A stretch of 64,000 nt of DNA from Dioscorea cayenensis subsp. rotundata (taxonomy: Eukaryota; Streptophyta; Magnoliopsida; Dioscoreales; Dioscoreaceae). Position numbers and translations under genes: made by a program. This document shows positions 63,871 to 64,000 of the stretch, one piece after another. The notes under the pieces are model-generated. The model made no database searches and was not told the origin of the DNA. It saw only the letters and a list, made by a program, of their open reading frames with translations. Position 1 is the first letter of the stretch, and each line of letters opens with the position of its first letter. The stretch spans positions 25,481,016-25,545,015 of the forward strand of contig NC_052475.1 of assembly GCF_009730915.1 (NCBI RefSeq). The letters are read 5' to 3'.

Positions 63871-64000
63871 GCTCCCTAAAGTTTTAGTAATAAAAAAAAT
63901 ACTGTAATTGTTCATTTAATAAAAAAGTAATTGTTCATTTAATAAAAAAGTAAGGACCGTTTAGGTGGACAAAATATGGGATAAACTATTCTAATTGCTA

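Larger units (their letters stand above)
63014..64000. other. Leader, promoter and flanking DNA of the zinc-finger gene
   Basis: The leader of the zinc-finger gene runs leftwards and probably includes the long GA repeat. Beyond about 63350 the sequence is AT-rich. A MITE-like fold-back segment begins near 63785 and may continue past the window edge. Confidence 0.5.

Overview
This is nuclear DNA of a flowering plant. The window holds plant-specific families (a GTD-binding myosin-binding protein, ARID-HMG, AP2/ERF, PADRE/DUF4228, MYB-CC, LRR and tandem-kinase receptor-type kinases). It has spliceosomal introns with GT-AG borders, very AT-rich spacers full of TA and other microsatellites, and small degenerate transposons. 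Compact coding exons (for example the vitamin B6 gene) are far more GC-rich than the spacers. I suspect a non-grass monocot such as a yam, but the sequence alone does not prove it. No organelle, bacterial or viral gene is visible.

Layout. Positions 1-1834 (+) hold the 3' part of a myosin-binding (DUF593) protein. Positions 3200-12772 (+) hold an ARID plus HMG-box chromatin protein with six coding exons, a leader intron and transposon-littered introns. Position 17513 (+) starts an intronless DREB A-6 type AP2/ERF factor with a polyglutamine tract. Position 20054 (+) starts a small PADRE-domain protein ending in polyglutamate. From 20.5 to 27.2 kb there is a spacer with a non-autonomous transposon at about 24.77-25.70 kb. 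Position 27209 (+) starts an intronless tandem kinase-pseudokinase protein (receptor-like kinase S.2 type). From 29.7 to 35.4 kb there is a gene-poor spacer. Positions 35367-36299 (-) hold PDX1, the vitamin B6 synthase. Positions 39174-45896 (+) hold a 16-exon malectin-like/LRR receptor kinase of the At5g48740 type. Positions 46.6-49.9 kb (+) hold the KEOPS kinase BUD32. Positions 50635-53763 (-) hold a MYB-CC transcription factor. Positions 59164-63013 (-) hold a TRAF-type zinc-finger protein with a predicted C-terminal membrane anchor.

The exon chains were joined by hand. Reading phase is preserved across every junction and the protein families match on both sides, so the multi-exon models are well supported; UTR limits are approximate. 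The genes are not an operon or obvious cluster. Loose themes are chromatin and transcription control (ARID-HMG, ERF, MYB-CC), signalling (tandem kinase, LRR kinase) and housekeeping (PDX1, BUD32). I found no wholly new system. The most notable points are the kinase-pseudokinase fusion, a predicted upstream ORF whose stop overlaps the ARID-HMG start codon, the tail-anchored zinc-finger protein, and several undescribed repeat structures.
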